NCBI GenBank assembly: GCA_016787485.1
Contig: JAEUUL010000026.1
Span: 57,381-121,380 of the forward strand
Reading direction: 5' to 3'
Length of the DNA: 64,000 bases
DNA from: Bacteroidota bacterium
GTDB lineage: Bacteria > Bacteroidota > Bacteroidia > NS11-12g > UBA955
Shown here: positions 16,735 to 25,210 of the stretch, piece by piece
How the letters are laid out: each line of letters begins with the position of its first letter
Numbering within the stretch: position 1 is the stretch's first letter
The notes under the pieces: model-generated
What the model was told of the DNA's origin: nothing
What the model saw: only the letters and a program-made list of their open reading frames with translations
The model's database searches: none
Position numbers and translations under genes: made by a program

Positions 16735-17682
16735 ATGGCCAGGGAAATTAAAATACTTGAAGCAGCCTCGGAAAACGGCGCAGGAAAAAGAGGTGCCAGT
16801 CTTGGCCCGCGTGCCGTGTTCCTGCAGGCCAGAGAAGACAAATGCGATATTTTTAAAGACCGTATCTGGGAAACCATCCCCAACCTGGTTCTCAATCTGC
16901 AACCGGAATTCAACACCCCTTACGCGAAGAATATAGAAAACCTGCTGCCTGCACTGGCAGAAGTGGCCAACCATGTGGAAGCCACCCTGCAGGACGATTA
17001 CTTTCCGCTGATCCTGAGTGGCGATCATAGCAATGCCATTGGCTCCGTTTCTGGCATCCGCAATTTTTTCCATGATGAAAAAGTGGGGGTAATCTGGATA
17101 GATGCCCACTATGACCTGCACAGCCCTTTTACCACACCCAGTGGCAATATTCATGGTATGGCCCTCAATGCATTGCTGGATAAGGACAACCTTGAAAACA
17201 AAATCAATCAGCCTGCGCAGCTGACCGAAGATTACTGGGAAAAACTGAAAAAACTGGGGAATCGCGGCATCTGTCCGAAAATCATGCCTGATGACATCGT
17301 GTTTATTGGTGTGCGCGACTTCGAAAAACAAGAGGCTGCGCTGGTAGAGAAATACGGCATTAAAACATTTCATCCGCAAGACATCCGGAATCTGGGAATC
17401 GCACAGGTACTGGCCGACGCCCTGGAACATCTCTCAGCCTGCGACCATCTCTACATCAGTTTCGATGTGGATTCACAGGACACAAGTGTAAGTATGGGTA
17501 CCGGCACTCCTGTGCCCGATGGCTTGTTGCCGCCGGAAGCGGAAATGGTGTTTACCACACTGTTCCATCACCCTAAAGTGGTGGCGTTTGAAATCACCGA
17601 AATCAATCCATTGCTTGATACACAGAACAGAATGGCCAAGTCTGTGGTGAAATTGCTAAGTTGTGTGCTGCAGGCTGAGTAA
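16735..17682 (+). CDS. rocF: arginase (ureohydrolase family)
   Basis: A 315-residue ureohydrolase. The binuclear manganese motifs are all present: LSGDHSNAIGS, WIDAHYDLH, and YISFDVDSQD, followed by GTGTPVPDG and a late FEITEINP. The GTGTPVPDG form and length are those I recall for Bacteroidota arginases, which turn arginine into ornithine and urea; agmatinase or formimidoylglutamase is the less likely alternative. The ATG at 16735 starts the conserved domain. Its 3' end overlaps the convergent acyl-CoA reductase gene by 27 bases. Confidence 0.85.
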   Translation: MAREIKILEAASENGAGKRGASLGPRAVFLQAREDKCDIFKDRIWETIPNLVLNLQPEFNTPYAKNIENLLPALAEVANHVEATLQDDYFPLILSGDHSNAIGSVSGIRNFFHDEKVGVIWIDAHYDLHSPFTTPSGNIHGMALNALLDKDNLENKINQPAQLTEDYWEKLKKLGNRGICPKIMPDDIVFIGVRDFEKQEAALVEKYGIKTFHPQDIRNLGIAQVLADALEHLSACDHLYISFDVDSQDTSVSMGTGTPVPDGLLPPEAEMVFTTLFHHPKVVAFEITEINPLLDTQNRMAKSVVKLLSCVLQAE

Positions 17683-18672
17683 CCACGCCACTACGTCTTT
17701 CCCGTCCGCATAGTCAGACAAACCCGGCTGCTGGGCCTTACCCGGCCTGATTACACCCTCCATTTCTGCAATCCCGACTACACATTGCAGTTCTTCTGCA
17801 TGCTGCTGCATCCAGTCCACATTTTCCTGTGAGTCATTGTAATAGCTGTAATTGAGCATTCCCACCGGACTGTAAATTTCCGGCTTTTCTTTCATGAGCA
17901 GGAATCCATTGTCCAGGTGGGGATCCAGATTCATGAGCAAAATGGCTTTGTGATACTCATAATTGCCCGCGTATTTGTGATGGTTGATATGACCGGCATA
18001 GATCTGCCAGGCATCAAACAAAAGTTTAAAAGCATATCCTTCTGGCAACCGCAGGTGGGTTACATTGCGGCAACCGAGTCCAAAATAATCAAATACATCC
18101 CGGCCAATGGATTGCAGTTCAGCTTCACTTTCAGTACCTGTAAGTATGGCCGCACTGTTTCTGTTTTTGCGCAACAAATGGGGAATATGCCTGAAATAAT
18201 ATTCAAAATACCGGCTGCTGTTGTTGCTGCCGGTGGCGATGGCCACATCTATGCCTTTCATGTTCTCGCTGAATCCCAGGCGGTTGGCCAATTCCGGCAT
18301 GTATTTGCAGGCTTCGTCAAACCAGAATTTAAGAAGTACTTCATCGTCCGAAGACAATTTTACACGAAGCTGATAGCCACAGCTCAGACCGCACAGTATA
18401 TCGTGGAACCCCACTACCGGTATGTTTCCTGCCAGAATCAGTCCCAGGGTTTTCTCCACCGGTTTTTCAGGCCATTTATAGTTTTGTACCCAGGCAGTTG
18501 CATGTTCGGGCTGCAGTGCCTGTACCCACTGGTTCAATGCTTGTTCCACATATTCAGGTGCAAACCAGCCGTTGCGAATCCCGGCTTCCTCTTTCTTCAT
18601 GGCCCAGTCATCTCTGGTAGCATGGTCCTTTACCGCATAAAAGAATGCGTCGCATACCTGCAATTGAAACAT
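17656..18672 (-). CDS. acyl-CoA reductase (LuxC family)
   Basis: A 338-residue protein of the LuxC acyl-CoA/acyl-protein reductase family in the aldehyde dehydrogenase superfamily. Visible motifs include LILAGNIPVVGFHDILCGL near residues 87-105, IATGSNNSSRYFEYYF, and FGLGCRNVTHLRLPEGY near residues 205-221, where the Cys is the likely acyl-accepting nucleophile. It would reduce a fatty acyl thioester to an aldehyde. No luxA, luxB, luxD or luxE is present, so bioluminescence is not implied. A TATCTTTG box ends 4 bases before the ATG and fixes the start. Confidence 0.85.
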   Translation of the reverse strand: MFQLQVCDAFFYAVKDHATRDDWAMKKEEAGIRNGWFAPEYVEQALNQWVQALQPEHATAWVQNYKWPEKPVEKTLGLILAGNIPVVGFHDILCGLSCGYQLRVKLSSDDEVLLKFWFDEACKYMPELANRLGFSENMKGIDVAIATGSNNSSRYFEYYFRHIPHLLRKNRNSAAILTGTESEAELQSIGRDVFDYFGLGCRNVTHLRLPEGYAFKLLFDAWQIYAGHINHHKYAGNYEYHKAILLMNLDPHLDNGFLLMKEKPEIYSPVGMLNYSYYNDSQENVDWMQQHAEELQCVVGIAEMEGVIRPGKAQQPGLSDYADGKDVVAWLLSLQHTT

Positions 18673-18676
18673 GAGG

Positions 18677-18684
18677 CAAAGATA
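18677..18684 (-). promoter_or_regulatory. -7 promoter box TATCTTTG, acyl-CoA reductase
   Basis: Full TAnnTTTG match on the minus strand; only CCTC separates it from the ATG. Confidence 0.55.
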
Positions 18685-18759
18685 CCACCCGGAAGTTTGC
18701 CGGCAGTTGTAACTCATAAAACCCGAAACCGTCTTTAGAGAATGCAGTCACCTATACCC

Positions 18760-18767
18760 TATTTTTG
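18760..18767 (+). promoter_or_regulatory. -7 promoter box TATTTTTG
   Basis: Full TAnnTTTG match; only CAGC separates it from the ATG of the barrel protein gene at 18772. Confidence 0.55.
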
Positions 18768-18771
18768 CAGC

Positions 18772-19479
18772 ATGCGCAGACCGCTTATACTCGCTGCAGT
18801 TTCATTCGGATGTATTCTTCAGGCCGGAGCACAATCCAAAATGATGCTGGGTTTTACCGGTGGAGCCAACATTTCAAGGCTTACCACCATAGACAGTTTT
18901 CCCGGACAGTACTCACGCAGAAACCGGCTGGGTCCCAGCCTCGGTATTTCCGGATTGTACAATCTGAACAATTCTGTGGGTCTGCATTTTGGCCTGAACA
19001 TGGTGAACAAAGGCTACAAAGTGAGCAATGACACCCTTGCCACAGATGCACAGATTGTACGCAAGTTCTGGTCTGTGAATGTTCCACTGGGTCTCAATTT
19101 CAGGCAGGGTTTTGGTAAAAGCAATTACCTCACAGAAAAATTCGGCCTCATTGGCAATTTCAGTCTGCGTCCGGATTCCAGCAGTTTCAGCAACGGAAAG
19201 CAAAACCGATACCGTCTAACGGAAATCAACCATACAAATCCATATGCCATGTTTTATCTGGGATTCGGCCTGGGTGGCAGCACAGAAAGCGGTGACCGTT
19301 ACGATTTCGGGGTAACTTATGTGCAGAGTTTTTCGCGCGATACAGATATCCGGGTAAATTATGGAAGTGGCCTGTCTAAAATGTTCCCTCTGCAATACCG
19401 TGGTGGCTTCCTGCAAATCGGATTTACCTACTATTTCAACCTGGAAAATTTCAAAAAAGGGACCGGATATATGGAGTAA
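18772..19479 (+). CDS. outer-membrane beta-barrel protein (PorT-like family)
   Basis: A 235-residue protein with a signal peptide (MRRPLILAAVSFGCILQAGA-Q). It then runs through regular amphipathic strands such as SVGLHFGLNMVNKGYKV and YDFGVTYVQSF, and closes with FLQIGFTYYFN, a typical aromatic-ended barrel strand. It fits the small outer-membrane beta-barrel families of Bacteroidota. The promoter box 4 bases upstream supports the start at 18772 over an ATG 30 bases earlier. The function is unknown. Confidence 0.75.
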   Translation: MRRPLILAAVSFGCILQAGAQSKMMLGFTGGANISRLTTIDSFPGQYSRRNRLGPSLGISGLYNLNNSVGLHFGLNMVNKGYKVSNDTLATDAQIVRKFWSVNVPLGLNFRQGFGKSNYLTEKFGLIGNFSLRPDSSSFSNGKQNRYRLTEINHTNPYAMFYLGFGLGGSTESGDRYDFGVTYVQSFSRDTDIRVNYGSGLSKMFPLQYRGGFLQIGFTYYFNLENFKKGTGYME

Positions 19480-19608
19480 GGCAATTGCCTGCTGTTTTCA
19501 GAGTATCGCGTTTTTTAGTTCCCTTTATTCTGCAGGTTCTATCTGATGGCAGATTGTTTTTGGTTTTTTAATTGAAATGTACGTGGTTTGTTTATCAACC
19601 TCTTTTTC

Positions 19609-20166
19609 ATGAAAACCCACAATTGGACCATTGCATCCCTTCTGATTATCATCATTTCTTCCTGCGGTGTCAAAAAATCTTATCTGACCGGTGATATACG
19701 CACCACAATCGAAAGCGGAGGGGTTAACCTGATGGCCATTCAGTATTACGTAGACCGCGATGTTGAATTGCGGAGAGAACTCAGTTCAGGAGAAACCAAA
19801 GTGGCAGGTGGTAAAGTCAAATTTGAAAACGGAAAGTACATACACATTATACGGCTAAAAAAATACACGCCCGGGGTGTGTACCAAAGCATACCCAGGTT
19901 CCCTTCAAATATCATTTGAAGCAGACGATGGAAAATACCTCACATTCGGCATAGAGTCCAGTGGTGGCGGAACATCTAAAATCTATCAATTATATGCTCA
20001 GGAATGGGTTAAATCCGGCATCAATATAGGCACCGGAAAAATCAATTATGACAAACAAACCTATTACGTGCAACCCTCTGGCACTGATGCAAAAATTATG
20101 ATAAAAAAATCAATTGCCATGAAGAAAAAAGTGAAGAAAAGAACGATGAAAGGCCGGAAAGTATAA
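19609..20166 (+). CDS. lipoprotein of unknown function beside a papain-like protease
   Basis: A 185-residue protein with a lipoprotein signal ending IIISSC (Cys about 18). The middle resembles mixed beta structure, and the last 25 residues are very basic (KKSIAMKKKVKKRTMKGRKV). No family is recognised. The gene lies 12 bases before the papain-like protease gene on the same strand, and both products are predicted lipoproteins, so they may act together. The 130 bases upstream hold no other gene; they contain a short 12-base palindrome just after the previous stop. Confidence 0.6.
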   Translation: MKTHNWTIASLLIIIISSCGVKKSYLTGDIRTTIESGGVNLMAIQYYVDRDVELRRELSSGETKVAGGKVKFENGKYIHIIRLKKYTPGVCTKAYPGSLQISFEADDGKYLTFGIESSGGGTSKIYQLYAQEWVKSGINIGTGKINYDKQTYYVQPSGTDAKIMIKKSIAMKKKVKKRTMKGRKV

Positions 20167-20178
20167 ACCCTGTTCCTT

Positions 20179-20994
20179 ATGAAACGTTTTATATTTCGGG
20201 TCATTTTTTTCCTGTTCATTTTTTGGGGTTTTACCCATTGTGAAACAGATCCTCCCAGCAGAGGATGCAAGGTACCGCAGGCAACCAATTACAATCCTTC
20301 CGCTGTCATTGCAGACAATTGCTCTTGCAGGTATGATGGAATATTTACGGGTTGCAACCTGCTTTTTCCAACCAGTTTGAATATTCCTCCCATACAACAG
20401 GAAACAGAAGTGTGGTGCTGGCTTGCAGTGGGTGAAATGATTTTCCGTTATTATGGTTTACCCACGGTAAATCCGGGGGGAGATTATCAATGTGGCATCA
20501 TTGGTGCAGTGGGCTATGCACAAAATGGAGCATGTGATGCATGCAATATAAATTGCGGCAATTGTATCCGTCCTGCCGGCGCTGCAGGAATGATTACTTT
20601 CATGCTGAAGTCTTATCCCAAAGTAGCGTGCCGCAGCTTATACCAGCAGAACAAAACCCTGAATAATACTTTTGTTGCCAATTATCTTTCTTCTTCTTTC
20701 CTGATTTCTGAGTTGGATGCACACAGACCTGTAATCGCAGGAATTAACCCGGGAACCAATTTTGTATTGCCCGGCAATTCTCAGCATGTTGCATTGATTA
20801 AAGGGTATTACTATGACAGCAACAATCAGTTGATTTTAAAAGTCAATGACCCTTATCAATATTTCACGAAAGGTATAGATCCATACGTTTCTAACGGAGC
20901 AGTATCCAACGGAGATTTAAGCTACCAGATTCCTTACAATAATTTTGTTACATTGCTGAAATGGAACACATCCTGGTATGGCATAGGATGGTAA
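20179..20994 (+). CDS. papain-like (C39/AvrRpt2-type) cysteine protease lipoprotein
   Basis: A 271-residue protein. The signal ends FWGFTHC, so it is probably lipid-anchored at C21. The catalytic set of the papain-like_cys_pept family is visible: Q73-Q74 before VWCWLAVGEM with nucleophile C80, H203 in SQHVALIKGYY, and N223/D224 in KVNDPY. Eleven or more cysteines, including CDACNINCGNC near residues 119-129, suggest several disulfides in the periplasm or on the cell surface. Substrates are unknown. It is probably cotranscribed with the lipoprotein gene 12 bases upstream. Confidence 0.78.
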   Translation: MKRFIFRVIFFLFIFWGFTHCETDPPSRGCKVPQATNYNPSAVIADNCSCRYDGIFTGCNLLFPTSLNIPPIQQETEVWCWLAVGEMIFRYYGLPTVNPGGDYQCGIIGAVGYAQNGACDACNINCGNCIRPAGAAGMITFMLKSYPKVACRSLYQQNKTLNNTFVANYLSSSFLISELDAHRPVIAGINPGTNFVLPGNSQHVALIKGYYYDSNNQLILKVNDPYQYFTKGIDPYVSNGAVSNGDLSYQIPYNNFVTLLKWNTSWYGIGW

Positions 20995-21019
20995 CTTTTA
21001 AAGTGAGTTCTTGCAAACC

Positions 21020-23143
21020 CTATTCGTTTCCGGTTACGCAAAGCACCGCGCTTTGTTCTCCCTGAGCATTTTGAATACGGACAATATAACTGCCGGCTTG
21101 CAGAGACTTGTTCAGCCGGATGTTGTACAATCCGTTGGCTGAAACGATTCTGGAATCCATCACAACCCGACCGTTTAAATCTGCTATGGTAACCTTGCTG
21201 CTCTCCGGAATTTCGGTTGCTGACCGAATACTGAATTCATTGGATTTTCCCAAAGGATTCGGGTAAATGGAAAACATATTTTTTTGTTGAGAATAAACTC
21301 CGTTTTGCTGTATCAGCTCCCCATCTGCATAAATTCCCCAACTGTACAATCTGCCTGTATATCCGGCATAGAGGTCAGATACTTTCAGTGTCCATACTCC
21401 TTTACTGTTTTTGCCGTTGTATGCAGCAAAATTGCCATTGAAACCCACGCGCGGACTGTGGTCTGTCCATGCAGAACTTGTTAGTTTGTACATCTGCTGT
21501 GTATCAATTACTGCAGCAATTACATTACCGCTGATGCCGGTTAACTGATTGAAAATCTCAACGGTTTCACCTGTAGGTGAAATGAGTTCCACTTTCAAAT
21601 CCTGGAAATTGGCATGTGCCAGTGAAAGAAAAACTTTAAAAGCATTGGGATTGATTTTTACTGCTTTTTCAAACACCAGTGTATCGGTTATCACACCCAT
21701 CGTGTTTCCGTAAGCCGGCACAAAAGCAGCGCGTTGCACCGTGCGGAATTTGCTCATATGGGTTGCATGATTGCTACCCATGGAAAACAAGGGCGAAGCC
21801 GGCTCATTGTAATATGAAAATCTGCAATTGGAATTTTCATTTTCCAGCCTTGGTCCAATACCGGTAGAGGAATAGAAGCCCCCGTCAAAGTTATACGCTG
21901 CGGTCGTTTTGGGTGCCACGGGCATATTGTTTTTGGTTATGGGTGTGTACATATTGGCCAGAATTTCAGCCTCTGATTTCGCATAATTTGAAATCCTCAC
22001 TTCATCCATATATCCCTTAAAATAATCACTGTTTGAATGCGAGGCTCCGATGCGCAATTTGTCAATATTCCTTGTCAGTTTATTGTGGTTTGATGTACTC
22101 ACCAATTTGCCATTGATATACATTCTGGCAGTAGAAGAAACCTGAGAAGTGGAATCAACTACAACAGCCACATGATGCCACTGGTTTGGCAACATCACTG
22201 AAGGGGCATATGCCGACTGGGGCTCAATCGTAAAACCCAGCTTGCCATCTGCTGCAGTGAACAATTCAAATCCGCCACCATTCACCCCACCCGTCATATC
22301 CACTATCATCATGCGGGTATCGTAAGCGGTGGGATGAATCCAGGCTTCTACTGTCATGTTTCCGGAAAATGAAACACCCGGATCATTTGCAGTTAGAGCC
22401 TGCAAATACGCATAGGCTCCACCGTACATATATACCGAGTTGTTATGCCGCACCAAAGGAGACGGAGTCAATCCCCTGGAGACACCCTTAACATTTCCCG
22501 TAAACCGGGCATTGGACACATACAAGCCACTGTCTGCCATGGGCGACTCAAAACTCTGTACATAAGCCAGTTCCCCGTAGCCAAAAATATCATCCGTATA
22601 CGGGCCACCCATATGGGTCCTTGCATTCTTCTGAATTTCATCGGCTGTTCTGGCCACACGCCAGATGCGGATATCATCGAGTTCTCCGCTGAATTGACTG
22701 AAGTATTTTTTCCCGATATAAAAGGAATCAGTTGTTGACAGAAGTGCATTGGTAAATGCAGTTGAGGAATCAAGCTGACCATTGATATAGATTATGGCTT
22801 TTTTTGAACCGGTACCATCGTAAACCGCAGCCACATGTGTCCAGATATTTCCTTTGATTCTGCCTTTTCCAATGAGTGCAGTTCCCCCGTTTCCCTGCAG
22901 CCGCACCCTGCCCTTATCCAACAGTATCCAGAACTGTGTATTTCCCATAACGGTAACACCTGCTGAATCCACATCCGGTTTAATCCAAAACTCAACGGTA
23001 AGTTTGGGTCTGGCTTCTTTCAGCACGTTTTCTGCAACGGACAAGTATGATTTACCATCCAGCTTCAACGCTGTATTCCAGTATTTCTGGGCACTTACAG
23101 GGATTAAGCAAATCATAAATGCACAAAAAGAAAGTTGCTTCAT
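21020..23143 (-). CDS. T9SS-exported protein with two LamG domains and a P-domain
   Basis: About 707 residues. A signal peptide (MKQLSFCAFMICLIPVSAQ) leads into a LamG/concanavalin-like domain at about 25-190 (LTVEFWIKPDVDSAG, FYIGKKYFSQFSGELDDIRIW) and a second at about 220-400 (MTVEAWIHPTAY, KLRIGASHSN). A proprotein-convertase P-domain follows at about 490-620 (LKVELISPTGETVEIFNQ, GVWTLKVSDLYAG), and then a type A sorting domain (FSIYPNPLGK to the C-terminus). It should be surface-bound or secreted and may bind glycans. The promoter box 4 bases upstream fixes the start at 23143. Confidence 0.88.
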   Translation of the reverse strand: MKQLSFCAFMICLIPVSAQKYWNTALKLDGKSYLSVAENVLKEARPKLTVEFWIKPDVDSAGVTVMGNTQFWILLDKGRVRLQGNGGTALIGKGRIKGNIWTHVAAVYDGTGSKKAIIYINGQLDSSTAFTNALLSTTDSFYIGKKYFSQFSGELDDIRIWRVARTADEIQKNARTHMGGPYTDDIFGYGELAYVQSFESPMADSGLYVSNARFTGNVKGVSRGLTPSPLVRHNNSVYMYGGAYAYLQALTANDPGVSFSGNMTVEAWIHPTAYDTRMMIVDMTGGVNGGGFELFTAADGKLGFTIEPQSAYAPSVMLPNQWHHVAVVVDSTSQVSSTARMYINGKLVSTSNHNKLTRNIDKLRIGASHSNSDYFKGYMDEVRISNYAKSEAEILANMYTPITKNNMPVAPKTTAAYNFDGGFYSSTGIGPRLENENSNCRFSYYNEPASPLFSMGSNHATHMSKFRTVQRAAFVPAYGNTMGVITDTLVFEKAVKINPNAFKVFLSLAHANFQDLKVELISPTGETVEIFNQLTGISGNVIAAVIDTQQMYKLTSSAWTDHSPRVGFNGNFAAYNGKNSKGVWTLKVSDLYAGYTGRLYSWGIYADGELIQQNGVYSQQKNMFSIYPNPLGKSNEFSIRSATEIPESSKVTIADLNGRVVMDSRIVSANGLYNIRLNKSLQAGSYIVRIQNAQGEQSAVLCVTGNE

Positions 23144-23147
23144 CCGA

Positions 23148-23155
23148 CAAAAGTA
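23148..23155 (-). promoter_or_regulatory. -7 promoter box TACTTTTG
   Basis: Full TAnnTTTG match on the minus strand; only TCGG separates it from the ATG of the LamG/P-domain gene. Confidence 0.55.
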
Positions 23156-23245
23156 ACAACCAGTTAATGATTTTAAAACGGATATGCCCCTGTGTTCTGT
23201 CATATTCCTGCCGCCGGGCAATGGCGATCAAAGCCGTTTTACCCG

Positions 23246-25144
23246 CTATTTCACAATAAAAACAGGTATTTTTACCCTGTGTCTTACCGCATCAACGGTG
23301 GTTCCGAGCAACAAATCCTTGAGTCCGCTGTGGCCGTGGGCTCCCAATACCAGCAGGTCAGCGCCAAATTCCTTACTGAGCCTGGGAATCTCCTTTTTAG
23401 GACTGCCAAATCCGAGGTAAGTCTCTACCTTGTGTCCGCTTTCCTGCAACTGCGAGGCATAGGCCTTCAGCCTGTTGCGGTCCGATTCACTCTCAAGGTC
23501 ATGGATTTCGTGCCCCATAACAAACGCCCCTGGTGTTTCCAGTACATGAATAAGGGCGAATGTTGTTTGTGAATGTCCCTGAAGCAATGCTGCCTGTACG
23601 GTATTTCCGTCTGTGGCCGAAAAGTCCACCGCTACGGCAATCCGTTTAAATCCATGATGTCCGCCGGGGAGCACAAGTTCAGTACCATGCGGCTCGTATG
23701 CTTTTCGTTTTCTGCGACGGATGAACGGAACAAATGTGATGTAAATAAGCAGCAATGCTGCTGCCAGCACTACCGGAATCACAGTGAGTTCTATCCACAA
23801 TGGATTCTCTGAAGTCTTTATCCATTCAACCAACTGTTGCCATACCAATCTCATGTTTAACCCCACAATAACAGTTGCACAAAGCCAGGCTGCAATGCGA
23901 ACGGGCAGAGTAATGGTAAATACACCCATTTTTTCGCGGTCACTTACAAAATGGATAAGGGGAATGACCGCAAACCCCAATTGCAAACTTAAAATCACCT
24001 GACTCAAAACCAACAATTGGCCTGTTCCAGCCTCTCCCATATACCAGATGGCCAGGAATGCCGGGATGATGGCCAGCATACGCGTAATCAGCCTGCGTAT
24101 CCACGGCTGCAGGCGCAGATTCAGATATCCTTCCATGATGATCTGTCCTGCCAGTGTACCTGTTACTGTTGAACTCTGACCGGCAGCGATGAGTGCAACT
24201 GCAAACAATATCGGGGCCCATACAGTGCCCAGCATGGGTTCCAGAAAATGATATGCATCCTGAATCTCGTGAACCTCAAACAATCCGTTCGTATAAAAAG
24301 CAGAGGCCGCAAGAACCAGAATAGCAGAATTGACAAAAAAGGCCAGATTCAGCGCAATGGTTGAGTCCAGAATGTTGAACTTAATTGCCTTTCGTATTTC
24401 GGGCTCTGCGCGGTCAAACTTGCGGGTTTGCACCAAAGAAGAATGCAGATACAGATTGTGCGGCATCACCGTGGCTCCGATAATACCAATGGCAATATAC
24501 AAAGCTTCCGGTCCCTGAAAATACGGAACAAATCCTTTAACCAATTCACCCATATCCGGCCCGGCAAACAGCATTTCTACAAAAAATGACACACCGATAA
24601 TGGCAACCAGCGATATGATAAAGGCTTCCATACGCCGTATTCCATAATTCATGAGAAATATAAGCAGAAAGGTATCCAGCACACTGATACAAACACCCCA
24701 CAACAAGGGAATATGAAACAACAACTGCAGGCCGATGGCCATACCCAGCACCTCGGCCAGATCACAGGCGGCAATGGCTATTTCGGCCAACAGGTACAAA
24801 CTAAAATTGACCACCGGCGGAAAATTCTCCCGGCTGGCCTGAGCCAGATCCAGACGGCGCACAAGTCCCAGTCTTGCACTCAGGCTCTGCAACAACAGCG
24901 CCATGATGTTGCTCATGAGCAACACCCAGATGAGGCTGTAGCCAAACTGGCTGCCACCTGCAATGTCTGTGGCCCAGTTTCCGGGATCCATATACCCGAC
25001 ACTCACCAGATAGGCGGGTCCCATAAAGGATAGCAGCTTCTTCCAGAATCCTTTGCGGCTGGCAGTGTCTACACTGGCATGTACCTCGGGCAGCGACGCC
25101 CTCTGCTGTTCGTGTTTTGCTCTCTCTTCTTTATTTACAGGCAT
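23246..25144 (-). CDS. mntH: Nramp divalent-metal transporter fused to a universal stress domain
   Basis: A 632-residue fusion. Residues about 35-470 form an Nramp transporter with the metal-site motifs intact: DPGN at 53-56 in TM1 and MPH at 227-229 in TM6. These are the signature of proton-coupled Mn2+/Fe2+ uptake. Residues about 495-632 form a UspA domain with the ATP-binding pattern G-2x-G-9x-G(S/T) in GAHGHSGLKDLLLGT. The Usp part probably senses nucleotides and acts on the transporter from the cytosolic side (inference). A TACCTTTG promoter and an overlapping DtxR-like operator lie just upstream. Confidence 0.92.
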   Translation of the reverse strand: MPVNKEERAKHEQQRASLPEVHASVDTASRKGFWKKLLSFMGPAYLVSVGYMDPGNWATDIAGGSQFGYSLIWVLLMSNIMALLLQSLSARLGLVRRLDLAQASRENFPPVVNFSLYLLAEIAIAACDLAEVLGMAIGLQLLFHIPLLWGVCISVLDTFLLIFLMNYGIRRMEAFIISLVAIIGVSFFVEMLFAGPDMGELVKGFVPYFQGPEALYIAIGIIGATVMPHNLYLHSSLVQTRKFDRAEPEIRKAIKFNILDSTIALNLAFFVNSAILVLAASAFYTNGLFEVHEIQDAYHFLEPMLGTVWAPILFAVALIAAGQSSTVTGTLAGQIIMEGYLNLRLQPWIRRLITRMLAIIPAFLAIWYMGEAGTGQLLVLSQVILSLQLGFAVIPLIHFVSDREKMGVFTITLPVRIAAWLCATVIVGLNMRLVWQQLVEWIKTSENPLWIELTVIPVVLAAALLLIYITFVPFIRRRKRKAYEPHGTELVLPGGHHGFKRIAVAVDFSATDGNTVQAALLQGHSQTTFALIHVLETPGAFVMGHEIHDLESESDRNRLKAYASQLQESGHKVETYLGFGSPKKEIPRLSKEFGADLLVLGAHGHSGLKDLLLGTTVDAVRHRVKIPVFIVK

Positions 25145-25156
25145 CTAATTTATTTT

Positions 25157-25170
25157 TTAGGCTAACCTAA
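25157..25170 (-). promoter_or_regulatory. DtxR/MntR-type operator
   Basis: On the minus strand this reads TTAGGTTAGCCTAA, identical to the first 14 bases of the classical 19-base DtxR consensus, and contains the inverted pair TTAGG/CCTAA. It lies between the -7 box and the ATG of mntH, where a bound repressor would cover the transcription start. No DtxR-family gene is in this window. Confidence 0.6.
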
Positions 25171-25173
25171 TTA

Positions 25174-25202
25174 CAAAGGTACAAAGTCTGCCGGATTTAC
25201 AA
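25174..25202 (-). promoter_or_regulatory. promoter of mntH (TTG-N18-TACCTTTG)
   Basis: A -33-type TTG at 25200-25202 and a -7 box TACCTTTG at 25174-25181 on the minus strand, spaced as in Bacteroidota promoters. The operator abuts its downstream side. Confidence 0.6.
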
Positions 25203-25210
25203 CAGGACAT

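Noticed and set aside
17656..18672. Bioluminescence (lux) operon
   Set aside because: Only a LuxC homologue is present; luciferase, acyltransferase and synthetase genes are absent and the neighbours are unrelated.
19479..19490. 12-base palindrome AGGCAATTGCCT as a terminator
   Set aside because: The hairpin would have no usable loop and no T tract follows; it may be chance or a weak protein site.
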